Both the position numbers and the translations under genes were made by a program. 7,631 nucleotides of DNA from Oscillospiraceae bacterium (lineage in GTDB: Bacteria; Bacillota; Clostridia; Oscillospirales; Acutalibacteraceae). Numbering within the stretch: the stretch's first letter is position 1; every line of letters begins with the position of its first letter. The stretch lies in contig CACWJV010000202.1 of the NCBI GenBank assembly GCA_902761265.1, positions 1-7,631 on the forward strand, given 5' to 3'. The notes below the pieces were generated by a model, which saw only the letters and a list, made by a program, of their open reading frames with translations, was not told the origin of the DNA and did not search any database. Below are positions 6,971 to 7,631 of this stretch, in pieces.

Positions 6971-7084
6971 TCATCTTTCCTTTCTGCATTTCAAATAATA
7001 GTTGTTATTGATCGCGGTTTGAAAGGCCGGCATTCGTCCGAAGCGGAAGTTTTGACGCAGATACTGCGTAAATCGCTGTTGCAT
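6971..7084 (-). CDS. 37-residue basic small ORF, candidate leader peptide of metY-cysK
   Basis: This short gene has one of the best translation starts in the window: AGGAGGT (7092-7098) seven bases before ATG 7084. It begins MQQRFTQYLRQNFRFGR and ends NNNYYLKCRKER before TGA at 6971-6973, three bases ahead of the metY ATG. It has eight Arg/Lys and one acidic residue. There is a single Cys codon at position 33, five codons before the stop. There is no signal peptide or membrane segment. Its last codons carry the metY ribosome binding site, so a ribosome finishing or stalling here would directly affect metY initiation. I do not recognise a family. It is either a cis-acting leader or arrest peptide or a small trans-acting basic protein; placement favours the former. 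Expression is inferred from the ribosome binding site and promoter. Confidence 0.7.
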   Translation of the reverse strand: MQQRFTQYLRQNFRFGRMPAFQTAINNNYYLKCRKER

Positions 7085-7110
7085 CAATAGGACCTCCTGG
7101 CGTTCAGAAT

Positions 7111-7129
7111 CCTACGTTCGTTTGGTAGG
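7111..7129 (-). other. Small hairpin in the metY-operon 5' leader
   Basis: CCTAC and GTAGG pair around a 9-base loop within the first 20 bases of the predicted transcript, upstream of the small ORF's ribosome binding site. It has no U-tract and does not match a T-box or SAM riboswitch. It may only stabilise the 5' end. Confidence 0.4.
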
Positions 7130-7137
7130 TTGCGTGT

Positions 7138-7166
7138 ATTGTATCACTTAATCCCGATTATGTCAA
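7138..7166 (-). promoter_or_regulatory. Promoter of the small ORF-metY-cysK operon
   Basis: TTGACA (7161-7166), a 17-base spacer and TACAAT (7138-7143) form a near-consensus sigma-A promoter on the minus strand. Transcription should start near 7131, about 47 bases before the small ORF. No other promoter is evident between the small ORF, metY and cysK. Confidence 0.88.
7149..7160. promoter_or_regulatory. Palindrome in the promoter spacer, TAATC-cc-GATTA
   Basis: A perfect 5-2-5 inverted repeat lies entirely between the -35 and -10 boxes of the metY operon promoter, where a bound repressor would exclude RNA polymerase. A wider, less convincing pair, ATCAC (7143-7147) and GTGAT (7177-7181), brackets the same promoter. 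The regulator is unknown. Confidence 0.45.
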
Positions 7167-7238
7167 TAGGTTTTATGTGATTTAAGTAGAATTTTTTAAC
7201 TGACTCCTCCCCTGCTGCGTTATCATCCGAGAAAGAAC
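7167..7238. other. AT-rich spacer between the rpmA terminator and the metY promoter
   Basis: No ORF with a ribosome binding site, RNA gene or repeat is seen here. It separates rpmA from the sulfur operon. Confidence 0.6.
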
Positions 7239-7265
7239 AAAAAAAGAACTGCCTGAAAGCAGTTC
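7239..7265 (-). terminator. Intrinsic terminator of rpmA
   Basis: GAACTGC (7246-7252) pairs perfectly with GCAGTTC (7259-7265) around a 6-base loop and is followed on the minus strand by seven T residues. It starts 15 bases after the rpmA stop and closes the ribosomal operon before the metY promoter. Confidence 0.93.
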
Positions 7266-7280
7266 CTTTTCTGGTTGCAA

Positions 7281-7565
7281 TTACTGTTCCACAGCGTAGA
7301 CGCTGACTTTTTTGCGGTCCTTGCCGAAACGCTCAAACTTGACTTTGCCGTCGATCAGCGCGAACAGCGTATCGTCGGAACCTTTGCCGACGTTGTTGCC
7401 CGGATGGATGTGGGTACCGCGCTGCTTGACAAGGATGTTGCCGGCAAGCACGAACTGACCGTCCGCACGCTTCACGCCGAGGCGCTTGGATTCGGAATCA
7501 CGGCCGTTACGGGTGGAACCCATACCTTTTTTATGAGCAAGTAACTGGATGTTAATTTTCAGCAT
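7281..7565 (-). CDS. rpmA: 50S ribosomal protein L27
   Basis: L27 is a large-subunit protein whose N-terminal tail reaches the peptidyl transferase centre. The 94 residues include the hallmark AHKKGMGSTRNGRDSESKRL, then GNILVKQRGTHIHPGNNVG and GKDRKKVSVY. The first nine residues, MLKINIQLL, precede AHKKG. In Firmicutes such an extension is known to be removed by the protease Prp, exposing the functional Ala/Ser-N-terminus; here the residues before the cut are LL, whereas the best-studied version has FF. The start has GGAGGT nine bases upstream. rpmA normally follows rplU and prp (ysxB), which would lie beyond the right edge. It is the last gene of its unit. Confidence 0.98.
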   Translation of the reverse strand: MLKINIQLLAHKKGMGSTRNGRDSESKRLGVKRADGQFVLAGNILVKQRGTHIHPGNNVGKGSDDTLFALIDGKVKFERFGKDRKKVSVYAVEQ

Positions 7566-7631
7566 TGTTGTTGCACCTCCGAAATGTTATGGTAGATTTT
7601 TGAATCTGGCAGTTGATATTTTGCGGATATG
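7566..7631 (-). other. Region upstream of rpmA, with its ribosome binding site
   Basis: GGAGGT at 7575-7580 serves rpmA. Reading the minus strand from 7629, an open frame beginning YPQNINCQIQ overlaps the rpmA start and stops at 7552; it could be the C-terminus of prp (ysxB), the gene usually found here. Another frame, ending FKNLP, stops near 7587. The fragment is too short to decide. Confidence 0.3.

Noticed and set aside
6011..7090. Plus-strand open frame of 359 codons opposite metY and its leader
   Set aside because: The opposite strand encodes a full MetY with all PLP-family motifs. This frame has no recognisable domain and its composition fits an antisense shadow.
6968..7140. T-box or SAM riboswitch ahead of metY
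   Set aside because: I looked for the T-box GGTGG element, the SAM-I conserved core and a terminator/anti-terminator pair and found none; the leader is also too short.
1..7631. Mobile element, CRISPR array, tRNA or rRNA
   Set aside because: No terminal repeats, transposase, spaced direct repeats or tRNA/rRNA sequence was recognised. All long genes are housekeeping or metabolic and similar in composition.

Overview
The window reads as ordinary chromosome of a Gram-positive, Firmicutes-type bacterium, most likely a moderately GC-rich member of the Clostridia (Oscillospiraceae/Ruminococcaceae-like; the genus cannot be read from this sequence). The reasons are strong AGGAGG-type ribosome binding sites, near-consensus sigma-A promoters, U-tailed hairpin terminators, a uvrB-uvrA order with a degenerate LexA-like site, and a ribosomal protein L27 carrying the short N-terminal extension typical of Firmicutes.

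Layout, left to right. (1) 1-3290, minus strand: a uvrB-uvrA nucleotide excision repair operon. uvrB is complete, and uvrA runs off the left edge after 418 codons. The operon has its own extended -10 promoter. (2) 3369-3728, minus strand: a small monocistronic gene for a heavy-metal-associated (HMA) domain protein, with a perfect consensus promoter, a 14-bp palindrome in its leader and an intrinsic terminator. (3) 3759-4691, plus strand: a divergently transcribed gene for a repeat protein predicted to be a beta-propeller of unknown function. It converges on the next operon, with a hairpin terminator between them that can serve both strands. (4) 4743-7166, minus strand: a sulfur assimilation operon. 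The order is promoter, a previously unlisted 37-residue basic small ORF, metY (O-acetylhomoserine sulfhydrylase) and cysK (O-acetylserine sulfhydrylase). (5) 7239-7631, minus strand: rpmA (ribosomal protein L27) with its terminator. The rplU/prp genes that usually precede it would lie outside the window.

How the parts work together: UvrA and UvrB form the damage-recognition complex of excision repair. MetY and CysK are the two PLP enzymes that fix sulfide into homocysteine and cysteine. The most interesting object is the small ORF in front of metY. It has a perfect Shine-Dalgarno sequence, ends three bases before the metY start, has a single Cys codon five codons before its stop, and follows a promoter whose spacer contains a palindrome. 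This looks like a leader-peptide control unit for sulfur amino acid synthesis, but that role is inferred. Secondary points of interest are the HMA gene's operator-like palindrome and the propeller gene's upstream in-frame lipobox-like remnant.
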